A stretch of 64,000 nt of DNA, taken from positions 1 to 64,000 of the IMG/VR virus record IMGVR_UViG_3300034062_006395; one strand, given 5' to 3'. The DNA comes from a virus. A program made the translations under genes and the position numbers. The notes beneath the pieces were generated by a model. That model searched no databases and had not been told where the DNA came from. It saw nothing but the letters and a program-made list of their open reading frames with translations. Of the stretch, positions 21,611 to 30,545 are shown one piece after another (the first letter of the stretch is position 1; each line of letters starts with the position of its first letter).

Positions 21611-22348
21611 ATGAAAACAGGAAAAAAAGCAGCAACAAAACCAGCAAATACTTTAAATTCAGAAGAACCATCTTATGTATGGATAAATACATCAAAACCA
21701 ACTACATCAAAACCAACTAATGTATTATCAAGTGATACCATAACAGAAGCAGCACAAATTTACAATCAAGTTACTTCAGCAAGTGATTATCGACAATATA
21801 TTAAAAAAATTGAAAATGAAAAATCAAAAGTTTCAAAGAAGTACATTAAAGGACAAGAAATATTAAATTATAAAAAAGATGAAACAGTTATTTGCATAAA
21901 AAAACAAAGTAATTTTACTTTAAAAAAAGATTATAAAATTATAAAAGAAGAACCTTCATTACAATTTGAAAACAGAGTTTGTTTTTACATTAAAAATGAT
22001 AAAAATAAAAAAGTATTAGTTGATAGTAATAGTTTTAAAACTTTAGATTATTTATCTCAAAAAAAACAAAATGCAAAACAAAATAAAATTAAAAAAGCTG
22101 AAAAAAAAACCTATGAATCAGGTTTCTCCTTCCTCTATGAAGGAGACGGTGAATCCATTGAAAAAGCAATTGAAGAAGCAATATCGTCTCACCAGACCGC
22201 TAGTTCTTTCAAGACATCCATCTCATCAAGTGTTGAGGGGGAAATACAAGCTGCTACCGTTGGTGAAGTTACCACAAAAAGTGCTGATTCGCTTTGGTTC
22301 AACGACGACAGTGAGGGATTTGACGAACCAGATCACTCAGATGAATAA
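21611..22348 (+). CDS. Hypothetical protein with distinct C-terminal segment, 245 aa
   Basis: No family recognised. Residues 1-50 are a Thr/Ser/Pro-rich linker (KPTTSKPTN). Residues 80-155 form a basic domain. The last 70 residues (from about 22120) are acidic with many Ser, Glu and Asp and end in EPDHSDE; the DNA there uses many more C and G bases than its neighbours. It could be a substrate or carrier for the surrounding ligases, but this is speculation from position. The ATP-grasp start codon lies in its last codons. Confidence 0.7.
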   Translation: MKTGKKAATKPANTLNSEEPSYVWINTSKPTTSKPTNVLSSDTITEAAQIYNQVTSASDYRQYIKKIENEKSKVSKKYIKGQEILNYKKDETVICIKKQSNFTLKKDYKIIKEEPSLQFENRVCFYIKNDKNKKVLVDSNSFKTLDYLSQKKQNAKQNKIKKAEKKTYESGFSFLYEGDGESIEKAIEEAISSHQTASSFKTSISSSVEGEIQAATVGEVTTKSADSLWFNDDSEGFDEPDHSDE

Positions 22349-23072
22349 TTATAATTTTATCGAAATAAATAAAGTAGAAGGTATTCAAAATAGTTCTTCA
22401 AAATTAAGAATGAAAAACTGTTTTACTAAAGGAAATGTAAAAACAGCAAGATGGTTCACTGCAAGATCAATTAATAGTTTTGTTGAAAAACAACATGATA
22501 AAATAGATGTTGGAATTATAGCTCAAGAATTACCTTATCCTATTGTAGCAAAATCACATTTTGGTTCAAGAAATAAAGGTAATTCTTTAATTAATAATTT
22601 TGAAGAATTACAAAAATGGGCAACTAACAAAACTATGAGTAATTATATTTTTGAAAGATATTATCAATATAACAGAGAATACAGAGTACATGTAACTGAA
22701 GATGGTGCATTTTATTCATGTAGAAAAATGTTAAAATCTGGTACCCCTGAAGATCAAAAATGGCATAGACATGATGATAATTGCGTTTGGATTCGCGAAG
22801 ATTCTGAAAGCAATCTATTTGAAAAACCATCAAATTGGAACCAAATAGTAGAGCATTGTGTTTTAGCTTTAAAATCAGTAGGACTTGATTTTGGAGCTTG
22901 TGATGTTAGAGTTCAAAATGAAAAGAAAGATAAAACACCAGATTTTATTATTATTGAAATAAATTCAGCCCCAAGTTTTGGAGAAAATGATATCGAAAAA
23001 AAACAATTCACCTATGTGACTGAACGTTACATAGAAACATTAACAAAATTAATAGCAAAGAAAACAAGATGA
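22341..23072 (+). CDS. ATP-grasp ligase, 243 aa
   Basis: ATG 22341 (MNNYNFIEIN) overlaps the previous gene by 8 bases; longer readings upstream are in a different frame of that gene. The ATP-grasp plan is visible: PYPIVAKSHFGSRNKG (residues about 68-83, the ATP-binding Lys and Gly loop), FERYYQYNREYRVHV (about 105-119), and the metal-binding end IIIEINSAPSFGEND (about 203-217). Such enzymes make an acyl-phosphate and join it to an amine. Together with two GS-fold ligases it gives three amide-forming enzymes in one operon. Confidence 0.8.
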   Translation: MNNYNFIEINKVEGIQNSSSKLRMKNCFTKGNVKTARWFTARSINSFVEKQHDKIDVGIIAQELPYPIVAKSHFGSRNKGNSLINNFEELQKWATNKTMSNYIFERYYQYNREYRVHVTEDGAFYSCRKMLKSGTPEDQKWHRHDDNCVWIREDSESNLFEKPSNWNQIVEHCVLALKSVGLDFGACDVRVQNEKKDKTPDFIIIEINSAPSFGENDIEKKQFTYVTERYIETLTKLIAKKTR

Positions 23073-23500
23073 AAAAACACTTAGTTTTTGTCTATGGTAC
23101 ATTAAGACCACCATATGGCAACTATCAAAATTATTTAAATAACGAAGGTGCAAAACATTTAGGTTCAGCAACAACTAAATCTGAATTAAGAATGTTTGCT
23201 TCAGGTATTCCTTATGTATCTGAAGGTAAGTTTTTAACTGAAGAAGAAAAACAAATATTTAAACCAGTAAATATTAAAGGAGATTTATTTGAAGTTGATG
23301 ACAAAACTTTAATGAATCTTGATAGATTAGAAGGACATCCAAACTTTTATAAAAGAACTCCTTTAGTTGTAATGATGGATAATCAAGAAATTAATGCTGA
23401 AATTTACATGCATGAAGTTTCAAGACCGGAAAGATTATCTTATTTAGATGATGGTTCATATCATACATACAAAGGATTAACAGAAAAACAAGGACAATAA
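23069..23500 (+). CDS. Gamma-glutamylcyclotransferase-like protein, 143 aa
   Basis: FVYGTLRPPYGN (residues about 6-17) is the substrate loop, and LDRLEGHPNFYKR (about 83-95) contains the catalytic Glu of the GGCT/AIG2 fold. It is full length for the family. It overlaps the ATP-grasp gene by ATGA, suggesting tight coupling. It probably removes or edits gamma-glutamyl groups made by the ligases. Confidence 0.85.
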   Translation: MKKHLVFVYGTLRPPYGNYQNYLNNEGAKHLGSATTKSELRMFASGIPYVSEGKFLTEEEKQIFKPVNIKGDLFEVDDKTLMNLDRLEGHPNFYKRTPLVVMMDNQEINAEIYMHEVSRPERLSYLDDGSYHTYKGLTEKQGQ

Positions 23501-23512
23501 TCAAATAACACT

Positions 23513-26158
23513 ATGTGTGGAATAGTTGGTTTTTCAGGATTTGATGGAATGAAATATGATCCAGCAAGTATTAAAATCTTAATGAGTTTAAATATTTTAA
23601 GAGGTAGTGATGCTGCTGGATTTTTCAGACCATTAAAAGACGTAAAGTTTGAAAAATGTGTTTATAAAGACACTGATCGAGCTGACAAAAATTTGTTAAT
23701 AAATTACAAAAGTGAAATTGAACAATCTGCAAATATTTTTATTGGACATTTAAGACAAGCATCTTTTAAACATAAAACGTTTAGTAAAGATACTACTCAT
23801 CCATTTTATTTTCCAGGAATAATAGGTGTACATAATGGAACAATAACTAATATTGATGATTTAAAGAAAAAATATGACAAAATAGGAAAATTCAATGTAG
23901 ATTCTGCACACGTGTATGATTATATTTCTAAATATAGAGATCTTCATATATTAAATGATATTGCAGGTGCTGCTACATTACTATTTAGTTATGAAAATGA
24001 AGAAGATACTTTACATTTATTTAAAAAGGATCGTGAAATTCATATAGGATGGAAAGAAGAAGGAATGTATATTTCTTCTGAGAAACAACCTTTACAAATT
24101 ATTGGATGTACAAATATTGAAGAATTAAAAGAATTGAATTTATACACTATTAAACATGGTGTAATTACAGAAAATAAAAAATTAGCAAATAAACCTTATC
24201 ATGATTATACTTATACCTATAATAATACATTTAAAAATAGTACTAATTCAACTTCTGTAACAACTTCTTATATGAATCATTTTACTAGTAATGAAAGTAA
24301 CATTATTAGTTTAACTTTAAAGTATTTTAACAGCTTAAAACCTGAAGAAAAGAAAAATTATTTAAAAGATAGTTTTAATGATTTATTTAAAGAATCAGTA
24401 CATACAACTGAAAGAAATGCTGTCATATACAATATAACTTTAAAGAATAAATCAAAAATATATTCAAGAAATAATCATAATATAAATGAAATAATTAAAA
24501 TTATAAATGAAAATTTAAATAATGGTGATTTTGTTTTAAGGTATTCATCTAATGAGTTGATGATAGATGTTAATTACAGATTAGCAGAAGTAAAAATTAA
24601 TACTTTTCTTAAAGCTGTTGTACCTATTGAAACAATTAAAGAGTTAATAATTAACGCATGTAAAAAACAAAATAAAAAAAATATTTATCAATCAGAAGTT
24701 GAAGAATTAAAAGTTCTTCTTGAATTTTATGTATTAACTATAGGTTCTCAAGAAAAGTTTATTTCAGATATTAAAGATGAAATTAAGAAAAATAATAACA
24801 GTAGTGATGATGATACTTGTTTTAATCTTTTAGGATTACCAGATATTGTAATTGACAAAGATAAAAATTTGTTTGGTATTATAATAAAAAGTAAATCAAA
24901 AATTTCTACATATTATCACCATCATGAAAAAATAGTAAAAAGAAAAATACACAATAAAACTTTACAAACAAGAATTTTAAATGGTTCTGCTGAAGATGAT
25001 ATTATAATTTTATTTAATAATGGACAAATTTCAGCATATGAAACAACTGATGATATTAGTTATAATATTATTTATACAAATGAAACATATTTAAGTAATG
25101 AAGATACTTTATCGAGCTTAAAATTACTTTCTTTTTTTGATGATGACAATATCTCAAAAAATTGTATAACTTTAAATCATCCAGATTTTAAAAATAATTT
25201 AAGTGATTTTAAAGAGGTGTTTAAAAATATTCTTAGTGAAGTATATTTTTATGAGTATTCAGTAAGATCTTTTGTTATTAAATATTTCATAAACACAGAA
25301 TTTGCAAAACTTAATTATCTATATAATTATAAAAATAAAAACAAAATATATATATTGAATCAAGTATATGAAAATCATAAAGAAGAAACTGTAAAATCAT
25401 TACCAGCTGTTGTGGAAAAAGTTCGTGCTGTTGATGTAAAAATTGGAGGAAACGTTTGTAATTTATCAGAAATACCAACTTTTCATTATTCTACGTTATT
25501 GAAAAATACAAAATATGAAAAGTTTTTTGTATTTAAAAATAACACTTCTGATTTAGATACAAATATTCATAAAGAAAAATTATATTTTTCCGATGAGTCA
25601 AATAAATTATTCATAATTCCAATTTCAAAAGTAATAATAGTTCCACATGTTAGTAATATACTACCAAAAAGAATATTAAATGGAAATTTTCTTCAAAGTA
25701 ATTTATCTATGGTCATTGATTCTGATATTTCAACAGTTGAGAGATATCATGAAGATGGTGAAGCTTACATTGAAAAAATGAATCAAGCTGAATTAAATCA
25801 TTATGCCGATTCAATTGCTTTTTCAGAAGATATAATTACTGATGATGAATTAGAAGATCAAATGGAAAATGATTTAAGTGAGGTTTTAGAGGATTTAGAA
25901 AATGATGATTATTTACTTTACGATAAAGTAATTAAAAAGTGTACTATGTTGTCAACTGAAAATAAAGAAAAAATCGAGGAAATAGCATATGCTATTTCTT
26001 TGGTAAAAGAACAATTATTAGAAGATCAAATAGAAAACAAACATGACAATGAACAAATTATTTCATTATTGGAAAGTTGCGAAGACACTGTTTGTGAAAT
26101 TGAAAGAAATAATAATGAAATTAATTCAGAAATTAACTCTCAAAATCCTTTTAACTAA
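23513..26158 (+). CDS. Large class II glutamine amidotransferase (Ntn hydrolase) protein, 881 aa
   Basis: MCGIVGFSG places the catalytic Cys at residue 2, exposed after Met removal. The Ntn glutaminase plan continues with ILRGSDAAGFF (about 30-40), IGHLRQAS (about 77-84) and GVHNGTITN (about 105-113). The domain ends near residue 210. The remaining 650 residues have no recognisable synthetase domain and end in acidic helices (DDELEDQMENDLSEVLEDLEND). Known class II enzymes pass ammonia to a fused partner; here the partner may be one of the nearby ligases. Confidence 0.8.
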   Translation: MCGIVGFSGFDGMKYDPASIKILMSLNILRGSDAAGFFRPLKDVKFEKCVYKDTDRADKNLLINYKSEIEQSANIFIGHLRQASFKHKTFSKDTTHPFYFPGIIGVHNGTITNIDDLKKKYDKIGKFNVDSAHVYDYISKYRDLHILNDIAGAATLLFSYENEEDTLHLFKKDREIHIGWKEEGMYISSEKQPLQIIGCTNIEELKELNLYTIKHGVITENKKLANKPYHDYTYTYNNTFKNSTNSTSVTTSYMNHFTSNESNIISLTLKYFNSLKPEEKKNYLKDSFNDLFKESVHTTERNAVIYNITLKNKSKIYSRNNHNINEIIKIINENLNNGDFVLRYSSNELMIDVNYRLAEVKINTFLKAVVPIETIKELIINACKKQNKKNIYQSEVEELKVLLEFYVLTIGSQEKFISDIKDEIKKNNNSSDDDTCFNLLGLPDIVIDKDKNLFGIIIKSKSKISTYYHHHEKIVKRKIHNKTLQTRILNGSAEDDIIILFNNGQISAYETTDDISYNIIYTNETYLSNEDTLSSLKLLSFFDDDNISKNCITLNHPDFKNNLSDFKEVFKNILSEVYFYEYSVRSFVIKYFINTEFAKLNYLYNYKNKNKIYILNQVYENHKEETVKSLPAVVEKVRAVDVKIGGNVCNLSEIPTFHYSTLLKNTKYEKFFVFKNNTSDLDTNIHKEKLYFSDESNKLFIIPISKVIIVPHVSNILPKRILNGNFLQSNLSMVIDSDISTVERYHEDGEAYIEKMNQAELNHYADSIAFSEDIITDDELEDQMENDLSEVLEDLENDDYLLYDKVIKKCTMLSTENKEKIEEIAYAISLVKEQLLEDQIENKHDNEQIISLLESCEDTVCEIERNNNEINSEINSQNPFN

Positions 26159-26162
26159 GATT

Positions 26163-27752
26163 ATGAAAACATCAAGAATTGAACCATTATCACTAAAAGA
26201 AAAAGAAAAAGAAGATATTATTACTTGTTTTTTTCAAATAAATGGAACTTTTGGAGATATTCTTTTAAGTAAAGAAGATTGCGGTCTAGATATTCTTTCT
26301 GGAGGTAGTAAAAATTCATTACTTAATTATGATTTAAAAGATTCAATATTAATTTTAACAGGTCCTGTAGCATCAAATTATATCATAATTTTTAATAAAG
26401 AACAACTTAATACCTTTGTTAATACAAAACTTGAAAATAAATATAAAGAGAAACTTTCATTTTATCTTAGTAAACTAAATCATTATGATTTTAATGAATT
26501 TACAAGTATAAATAATAAAGAATCATTATTAGTTAAAGAATATATAAAAACTTTTATAAATAAATATTATAACTTTAAAGGACCAAGTCCAAGTATTTCT
26601 CAATTTACACAGAAAAATGATGAGTTCTTTAATTATTTAGTTGTTTATTCAGTAATATATGAAACATATCTTATAAATCTGTCTAATTATAGACATGACT
26701 TTAGAATTAGTAATGATGTAAAAAATGCAATAATCAATAGAATTTCTAAAAAAGATCTTATGCCTTCATATTTAGAAGCTTATAAAACGTTTTTAAGTTT
26801 ACATGATAAATATAATGACGAATTTGTAAATAAACGTCAATATATCAATCCTTCATTAGCTTTAAAACATTATGTAACTTCAAAACTTGAGGATTTATTT
26901 AAAACAGAAAAGTTTTGTTTATATGAAAGTACTTTTCATGAGTTAAAATTAATAAATGAAACTTTTTATTTACCTTTTAGACCAGAAAAAGCTGGAGATA
27001 ATCATTTTATATTTGATAAATTTACATATTATGATCTTACAGGTAACATGTTTCAAAATATTTTTCCAGTAGATGGTTCAAGTTACAATTATAAATTAAT
27101 AGGAAAACAAATAACTGATTCAACAGAAGTAAATAGAATTTTACATTATACTGTACCAACAACCATCAAATATACACTTAATTTTGATGTTAATGAATCA
27201 AAAAAGTATGCATATCTTCCAGGTATAGGAAACATATTAGTTGATAATGATTTAAGTCGTACTATAAGTATTTTAAATTTAACTTTTAATCAAGGAAATG
27301 ATTATTTAAATAAATTTAGACAAAAAGTTAAAAGTAAAAATTCTAAAAATGACAATATCTATATTGAAATTTCAGCAAATGATTTAGAAAGAATGCTTTC
27401 TGAAACTCCTGAGTATATAGATGAAAGTTATTTGCTTTCATGGCTTATAAATTCTTTATTTAAAAATGATGAAACAATCAATGTGTTATTAGATGCTTGT
27501 GATATTACATTGAATCATTTATTAAATATGATGTCAGAACATTTTAAAGTAGAAACAAAAGAAAAAGTAAATTTTAAAACTTATGAAAATATTCATACTT
27601 CAAAAACATGTGAAAATTTAGACTATACTTTTGGAGTAGAAGTTGAAACAATTCTTGGTAAAATTTATCCAGAAGAGTTTATTGAAAATCAAGTAATTTG
27701 TTCTGTAACAAAAGATGGTTCACTTAGAGATCCTGATGGCGTAATAAGGGGT
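26163..27752 (+). CDS. Amidoligase_2-type enzyme, exon 1 (530 codons)
   Basis: ATG 26163 (MKTSRIEPLS) follows the previous stop by 4 bases. About 480 residues of unknown function precede YTFGVEVET (about 489-497) and DGSLRDPDGVIRG (about 518-530), the first two motifs of the amidoligase_2 family. The intron then interrupts. Spliced to 28755 the protein reads VIRG-GEYVTQVLKGD and continues to CGIHIHVG, restoring the family order; total length 822 aa. Without splicing the protein stops after GKL at 27761. Confidence 0.85.
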
Positions 27753-27810
27753 AAACTATAATAAATTTATAAATTATAACAACTATTGTTATAAAGTTTT
27801 GTTTAAAATA

Positions 27811-27842
27811 TTTGCATTGTATTTTTATTTTGGTTATATTTG
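27811..27842 (+). promoter_or_regulatory. Bacteroidota-type promoter of the LAGLIDADG endonuclease
   Basis: TTTG (27811-27814), a 20-base spacer and TATATTTG (27835-27842) match both consensus elements exactly, 22 bases before the ATG. Confidence 0.85.
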
Positions 27843-27859
27843 TGGTGAACAAATAGTAA
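27834..27859 (+). promoter_or_regulatory. Hairpin overlapping promoter and translation start
   Basis: TATTTGT (27837-27843) pairs with ACAAATA (27849-27855), and TTA with TAA extends the stem past a bulged G. The 5' arm is part of the -7 element; the 3' arm ends four bases before the ATG. Only read-through RNA has both arms. Confidence 0.6.
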
Positions 27860-27863
27860 CAAA

Positions 27864-28664
27864 ATGAAAACAAGTATTGAAAAACAAAAAGAAGTATTAA
27901 AATTAAGAGATCAAGGTCTAAATTTTACTGAAATTGGTAAAATTATGAGTTTTGATCGCCATACTGTTGCAAGGATTGTTAATAAAAAATATAAATCACA
28001 AACTCGTGTAAAACTTGAGGTGTTTAATAACATGTCAAATGATTTGTATTATTTTATTGGTTTATTAGCAACAGATGGATGTATTTATAAAGATCGTGTT
28101 GAAATTTCTTTGGTTGAAAAGGACATTGATATCTTAGAAAAATTTAAACTTTTTCTTGGTGATAATGTTAATATTTTAAAAAAACAAAAGGTGATTAATG
28201 AAAAAACTTTTGTTTCTTATAAAATAGCTTTTCGTTCTAAAGAAATTGTTGAGTTATTGAATTCTTATGGGTTAACTTCTCGTAAAACATTTGATTTGAA
28301 ATTAAAAATCAAATTAAATTGGCATATATTACGAGGTATTATTGATGGTGATGGATCATTTATTGTTCCAACTAAAGGTAATCCAAGAATTAATATAATT
28401 TCAGCATCTGAAGACTTTTTAAAACAAATTTCAGAGTTCTTAACGGAAAATAATATAGAACATCGTTTTAATAAACAACGTTCTTATTATGTTATAAATA
28501 TTTCTAAACAACATTTTGTACTTAAAACAATAGATAATTTATATCAAGAAACAGATACTTTCATACAAAGAAAGTATTTTACCGCCCTCCAAGTGAGAAA
28601 TTACTTGGTAATAAAGTTGTCAAATTCGGGGAACCAGTTTCAGGAATCCCGAGCTAAGCCTTAA
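27864..28664 (+). CDS. LAGLIDADG homing endonuclease, 266 aa
   Basis: The N-terminal 45 residues are a helix-turn-helix-like unit (GLNFTEIGKIMSFDRHTVARIV). Two LAGLIDADG helices follow: FIGLLATDGCIY (about 64-75) and LRGIIDGDGSF (about 156-166), each with its catalytic Asp. The enzyme would cut intronless amidoligase alleles. The last 27 codons are read from the intron's guide sequence and P/Q core boxes, so protein and ribozyme constrain each other. Confidence 0.9.
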   Translation: MKTSIEKQKEVLKLRDQGLNFTEIGKIMSFDRHTVARIVNKKYKSQTRVKLEVFNNMSNDLYYFIGLLATDGCIYKDRVEISLVEKDIDILEKFKLFLGDNVNILKKQKVINEKTFVSYKIAFRSKEIVELLNSYGLTSRKTFDLKLKIKLNWHILRGIIDGDGSFIVPTKGNPRINIISASEDFLKQISEFLTENNIEHRFNKQRSYYVINISKQHFVLKTIDNLYQETDTFIQRKYFTALQVRNYLVIKLSNSGNQFQESRAKP

Positions 28665-28754
28665 ATTTTAAGGAAAGTGTAGAGACTTGACGGCAACTAC
28701 CTTCATGTGTAAAAACAAAAGGTAAAGAGAAAGTCCGTGTAGAAAAAACTACAG

Positions 28755-29633
28755 GGTGAGTACGTCACTCAAGTATTAAAAGGTGATGTTGGTTTTTACA
28801 AACTGTATCGTCTTTTAAAGTTAATATCAAAGAATTGTAAAATCGACAGAAGATGTGGAATACACATTCACGTTGGTAATGCAAAATTCAATAAGTACTT
28901 TAATATTGCAGCTTATATTTTAGCAAAACAATTAGAGAATGAAATATTTTCTTTAATGTTACCATCACGTAGAGATAACGATATGTGTGGTAGATTGTTT
29001 GATAAAAGAGTAGCTGAATTTAAAAGTATTTTAAAGAATTCTAATGATATTGAATCTGGAGTTGACATGTGTTATCACAAGTTTTTCAAAGAACTTTCAA
29101 TTTCAAATGAAATAGGTAGAAATTCTAATAAATTCTCTCCACATCCAGGAGGAAGATATACATTCAGATATCAAAGAGATATTAATATTAAAAAGTTAGA
29201 TAGATATAAGTGGTTAAATTTCATTGCTTGTAATTTCAATATGAGAAACAAGCATATAAATAAAAAAATCAAAGATAAAAATAATGGATTTAATGACTTT
29301 TTAACTTTAGAATTTAGATTACATCACGCAACTTTAAACTTTGAAGAAGTTAGAAATTGGATTTTAATTTGTTTTGCATTTGTAAACTTTGTTGAAAAGA
29401 ATTACAATAAGATACTTAAAAATAGTGAAAGTATAACTTTAAAAGAGCTTATATTATTCTCTTATACAGGATATACTGCAAGATTGTTATTAGAACATAT
29501 AAGTTCATCACAAGTTCTTTACAACGAATCTTTTAATGAAGATATATATTACAAAGAAAGTACTACATCAGTCGAATTCAATACATTAAAAGATTATATA
29601 AACTATGTGTCTGATAATATACAAAGACAATAA
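28755..29633 (+). CDS. Amidoligase_2-type enzyme, exon 2
   Basis: After splicing the frame reads GEYVTQVLKGDVGFYKLYRLLKL, CGIHIHVG (metal/ATP-binding block), and later LEFRLHHATLNFEEVRNW, the typical end of the amidoligase_2 fold (glutamine-synthetase-like). The first ATG in this exon is at 28956, too late to include the HIHVG block, so splicing is needed for activity. Its last 29 bases overlap the next gene in another frame. Confidence 0.88.
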   Translation, partial: GEYVTQVLKGDVGFYKLYRLLKLISKNCKIDRRCGIHIHVGNAKFNKYFNIAAYILAKQLENEIFSLMLPSRRDNDMCGRLFDKRVAEFKSILKNSNDIESGVDMCYHKFFKELSISNEIGRNSNKFSPHPGGRYTFRYQRDINIKKLDRYKWLNFIACNFNMRNKHINKKIKDKNNGFNDFLTLEFRLHHATLNFEEVRNWILICFAFVNFVEKNYNKILKNSESITLKELILFSYTGYTARLLLEHISSSQVLYNESFNEDIYYKESTTSVEFNTLKDYINYVSDNIQRQ

Positions 29634-30528
29634 AACCCCAATTTCTGGGTATTTCTATAAATCTATTGCAAGATCATATTATTTAAGAAACCAAGATGGT
29701 TTCGGATATGCTCTTAAAAGAGATAAAGAAATTCAACTTTACAAAGATAACACAGGCACAATTGAAGATTTCATTAAAAGAATTAAATCATTGAATGTAA
29801 GACCTTCAGATGAGTTGATGATTCATTTAAGAAAAAGAAGTGCAGGTACTGATAATATAAAAAATATTCAACCGCAAATTATAACAAATGAAGAAGAAAT
29901 ATTATCACTTAAAGAAATAACTAATATTAAAAAACAAGGAGTATTTTCTCATAACGGAACAATGATGACTTATCAAGAACATAATAAAGTTTTGAGTGAT
30001 ACTTCTTTTTTTAATGTTACTTTATTAGGACTTACTGATGCTTATTCTTTTTTATCAAATTTATTAAAATTATGTAAAACTGATATTCTAAAATTGATAA
30101 ATTATGAAAGTAACAGATTAGTATTTATATTTCCAAATAAACCTACGATTCTTTTAGGATATTTCAAAAAAGATGGTCCAAATGAAAAAATACAGTATTA
30201 TTTTTCAAACAGAAGTTATGAATTTAAAAATGAAAATCCTACAGCTTATCAAATAACAGATAATTTTAAATTACATGGTCTTGATAATTCAAAACCACTT
30301 AGACATGAATATGTAAAGAAATTTGAATTAATGTCTGTTAGTACAACTTCATCAGTTATTAGACCAACTATAAGTTCATTTTCTACAAATAATAAAAAAC
30401 ATGTATGGTGTAGAACTTGTCAAACTAATGTTTTAAAAGACACCAGTTGTAGAATTAAAGGTTGTGATATAAATGATGATAGTAACTATCACAGACATTT
30501 AAGTATGTTTAATACAGAGTATGATTAA
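29605..30528 (+). CDS. Class II glutamine amidotransferase-like protein, 307 aa
   Basis: MCLIIYKDN places Cys at residue 2 as in Ntn amidotransferases, with NQDGFGYAL (about 31-39), MIHLRKRSAG (about 72-81) and FSHNGTMMT (about 114-122) in the right order. The C-terminal 40 residues contain a CRTCQTN...CRIKGC zinc-ribbon-like pair. It differs strongly from the 881-aa protein, so it may serve a different ligase. It overlaps the amidoligase gene and ends the operon. Confidence 0.8.
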   Translation: MCLIIYKDNKTPISGYFYKSIARSYYLRNQDGFGYALKRDKEIQLYKDNTGTIEDFIKRIKSLNVRPSDELMIHLRKRSAGTDNIKNIQPQIITNEEEILSLKEITNIKKQGVFSHNGTMMTYQEHNKVLSDTSFFNVTLLGLTDAYSFLSNLLKLCKTDILKLINYESNRLVFIFPNKPTILLGYFKKDGPNEKIQYYFSNRSYEFKNENPTAYQITDNFKLHGLDNSKPLRHEYVKKFELMSVSTTSSVIRPTISSFSTNNKKHVWCRTCQTNVLKDTSCRIKGCDINDDSNYHRHLSMFNTEYD

Positions 30529-30545
30529 TAAATAACCAATTTAAA

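Larger units (their letters stand above)
27753..28754 (+). ncRNA. Group I intron in the amidoligase gene, carrying a LAGLIDADG endonuclease
   Basis: P1 forms between GGGGT (27748-27752, exon end) and GCCCT (28584-28588). P10 forms between TTACC (28579-28583) and exon start GGTGA (28755-28759). Core boxes are at 28621-28635 (CAAATTCGGGGAACC) and 28645-28660 (AATCCCGAGCTAAGCC). P7 is GACTT (28684-28688) with AAGTC (28731-28735). It ends at G28754. The endonuclease frame fills the P1 loop and runs on into the core. Confidence 0.88.

Noticed and set aside
27741-28757. Alternative intron boundaries after GTAAT (27745) and before TGAGTAC (28757)
   Set aside because: It also keeps the frame, but lacks the P1 and P10 pairing found for 27752/28755.
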